Origin: Knoellia sp. Soil729
Lineage (GTDB): Bacteria > Actinomycetota > Actinomycetes > Actinomycetales > Dermatophilaceae
Assembly (NCBI RefSeq): GCF_001427985.1
Contig: NZ_LMSA01000003.1
Location: forward strand, 48,849 to 112,848
Direction of reading: 5' to 3'
Length of the DNA: 64,000 bases
The notes under the pieces were generated by a model that did not search any database, was not told the DNA's origin, and saw only the letters and a list, made by a program, of their open reading frames with translations. The translations under genes were made by a program, and so were the position numbers. Each line of letters begins with the position of its first letter. Position 1 is the stretch's first letter. Shown here one piece after another: positions 62,927-64,000 of the stretch.

Positions 62927-63717
62927 CGCGTCCACACGCTGGAGTCCACGTCGATGACGGTGAAGTGGTCGCCGTCCACCTCGACGGCTGACGCGTCGGC
63001 ACCCGCACGCGTGGCTGCCGCGACGTAGTCCGCCGACTGGCTCGGCGGGACGATGTCGTCGCTCCGGCCGTGGATGCAGCGCACGGGGACGTCCAGCGGG
63101 AGCTGCTGCATCGGGTCGTAGGCGCTGTCCGAGGCCGTGGGCGCATGGCCCAGGAACCTCTCGACCGCTCCGTCACCGAGCCCTGCCTGATGGGCGGCGC
63201 GCAGGTCGAGGACCCCGGCCTGCGAGAGGGCGCCGGTGACGCGGACCGTGGCGTCGTGCCATCTCTCCTGGTGCTGCCTGCCTGCAGCCCAGACGGCGAG
63301 GTGGCCACCGGCCGAATGGCCGAGTGCGAGCACCGTGGTGGTGTCCAGCCCGTCGACGGTGCTGAGGCGGTCGATCGCCGCACTGACGTCGTCACAGGTC
63401 TGCGGGGTGCCGCCACCGTTGCCGACCCGGCGGTACTCGATGTTCCACGCCGTCCACCCGCGTTCCACGAGGGAACGCGCCAGGGGTCGACCCAGCTCCA
63501 GGTCGTACTCCGCCTTCCAGAAGCCGCCGTGGATGACGACGACGACCCCCTTGCTGGCCCCGTCCGGTCGGCTGAGCTCGCCGAACTGGCTCTCGTCGTC
63601 GCCATACGTGATCCGCACCGGGCCATCTCCATCAGTCGTCGCATCGGGCGCTGGTACCTCACACGCCGCGAGGGGGAGAGCAGCAGCCGCCGCGATCACC
63701 AACCTCCGAGTAGGCAC
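62890..63717 (-). CDS. Alpha/beta-hydrolase lipoprotein
   Basis: A 275-residue exported hydrolase. Signal VPTRRLVIAAAAALPLAAC gives lipobox LAAC with lipidated Cys19. The hydrolase domain shows the oxyanion segment VVVVIHGGFWKAEY, the nucleophile elbow LALGHSAGGHLAVWAAG, Asp in RCIHGRSDDIVPP and His in VEVDGDHFTVID. HGGFW and GHSAGG place it with the esterase/lipase (BD-FAE-like, kynurenine formamidase-like) group. Substrate unknown. The GTG at 63717 is preferred because TACGCT lies 6 nt upstream on its strand and because it makes a proper signal peptide; a longer frame would add about 42 unlikely residues. Confidence 0.85.
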   Translation of the reverse strand: MPTRRLVIAAAAALPLAACEVPAPDATTDGDGPVRITYGDDESQFGELSRPDGASKGVVVVIHGGFWKAEYDLELGRPLARSLVERGWTAWNIEYRRVGNGGGTPQTCDDVSAAIDRLSTVDGLDTTTVLALGHSAGGHLAVWAAGRQHQERWHDATVRVTGALSQAGVLDLRAAHQAGLGDGAVERFLGHAPTASDSAYDPMQQLPLDVPVRCIHGRSDDIVPPSQSADYVAAATRAGADASAVEVDGDHFTVIDVDSSVWTRQLELLDELAGR

Positions 63718-63723
63718 GCCCGA

Positions 63724-63729
63724 AGCGTA
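63724..63729 (-). promoter_or_regulatory. -10 box of a leaderless promoter for the hydrolase
   Basis: On the minus strand TACGCT, 6 nt, then the GTG at 63717. Confidence 0.45.
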
Positions 63730-63754
63730 AGCGGAGCGCGGCCCAGCAGGAGCG

Positions 63755-63851
63755 CGTAAGTGTCTGTTCGCCGCTGGCTGGGCCTGGCGGGAGCGCAAAG
63801 TGCGCTCAGCGCGCGGAGCGCGGATGGGACTGCGGCGAACCGACACTTACG
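63755..63851. repeat. Long inverted repeat with internal hairpin
   Basis: Arms 63755-63774 and 63832-63851 are 20 bases long and complementary except for one mismatch; both carry GTAAGTGTC or its complement. Between them GAGCGCA-AAG-TGCGCTC (63791-63807) forms a 7-bp hairpin. No open frame of note runs through this 283-base gene-free stretch (63718-64000). Confidence 0.6.
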
Positions 63852-63902
63852 TGCGACAACGCAAAGGTGAGCGGACGGCATACGGGCGCTCGAGTTGTCT
63901 CG

Positions 63903-63934
63903 ATTCACCTCACGTGCGAAGCCGTGAGCGACTC
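63903..63934. repeat. 32-nt direct repeat, copy 1
   Basis: Begins ATTCACCTCACGTGCGAAGC and ends GAGCGACTC; identical to bases 63969-64000. It contains a short hairpin, CTCACG and CGTGAG around TGCGAAGC. Period 66 bases, intervening sequence 34 bases. A degenerate relative (CTTACGTGCGA, then TGAGCG) is at about 63846-63872. Confidence 0.75.
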
Positions 63935-63968
63935 GGGGGCGGAGGGCGGGCCCACTCCGATGGTCAGA

Positions 63969-64000
63969 ATTCACCTCACGTGCGAAGCCGTGAGCGACTC
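63969..64000. repeat. 32-nt direct repeat, copy 2, cut by the window end
   Basis: Exact copy of 63903-63934. The left boundary is real (the preceding base differs), but the right boundary is the end of the window, so the true unit may be longer and more copies may follow. Confidence 0.75.

Noticed and set aside
63903..64000. CRISPR array
   Set aside because: Only two exact copies are visible, no cas genes are present, and the spacer looks like host DNA; recorded as a direct repeat and left open as a finding.

Overview
The window is chromosomal DNA from a high-GC (roughly 70% by eye) actinobacterium. Gene order and protein style fit a member of the Intrasporangiaceae (Janibacter, Knoellia, Phycicoccus or Tetrasphaera type). 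That placement is inferred from trpE, the Trp-associated membrane protein, the HGxxPAAW-type peptide, trpCBA, a MauE/DsbA pair, lgt, gltBD and pyk standing in a row, from the CoaE-GrpB fusion and from an ANTAR regulator of PdtaR type. I see no integrase, transposase, phage gene or rRNA; there is one tRNA, for Leu (anticodon CAA).

Layout. Positions 1-17235 are core metabolism, almost all on the + strand: the end of hisF, hisI, the tryptophan operon (trpE, trpC, trpB, trpA with two small membrane proteins; no trpG or trpD here), a periplasmic redox pair, lgt, glutamate synthase gltB/gltD, pyruvate kinase, tRNA-Leu and pdtaR. Positions 17279-22508 hold a DUF554 membrane protein, a GNAT protein, a hotdog thioesterase, polA and a small membrane protein. 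Positions 22625-48623 are a cell-envelope glycan locus: three GT-C-like multispanning proteins (one a clear AftD homologue), two paralogous GT4 glycosyltransferases and one GT2, a flippase, two OafA-type acyltransferases, methyltransferases, a sugar nucleotidyltransferase, heptose-phosphate kinase, isomerase and phosphatase (hddA-gmhA-gmhB), a DUF2613 peptide, a DUF3068 protein and a UDP-xylose-synthase-like epimerase. Positions 48612-64000 return to housekeeping genes (rpsA, coaE, uvrB) interspersed with a two-component system, an ABC importer of the iron/phosphonate/hexose-phosphate family followed by an inositol-monophosphatase-family gene, and a lipoprotein hydrolase. The right edge carries inverted repeats and a 32-nt direct repeat cut off by the window end.

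How the genes work together. The glycan locus looks able to make a nucleotide-activated heptose (sedoheptulose 7-P isomerase, 7-kinase, 1,7-bisphosphatase, nucleotidyltransferase) and UDP-xylose, build a lipid-linked glycan with cytoplasmic GT2/GT4 enzymes, flip it, extend it outside the membrane with GT-C enzymes and acylate it. Its content resembles, from memory, the mycobacterial Rv0224c-Rv0236c neighbourhood (aftD, DUF2613, DUF3068, acyltransferase, GT4, methyltransferase), although this organism's context suggests no mycolic acids.

Expression. Many first genes of transcription units have a TANNNT-like -10 box exactly 6-7 nt before the ATG or GTG, which predicts leaderless mRNAs. I used this to choose several starts. 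Promoter calls rest on inspection only.
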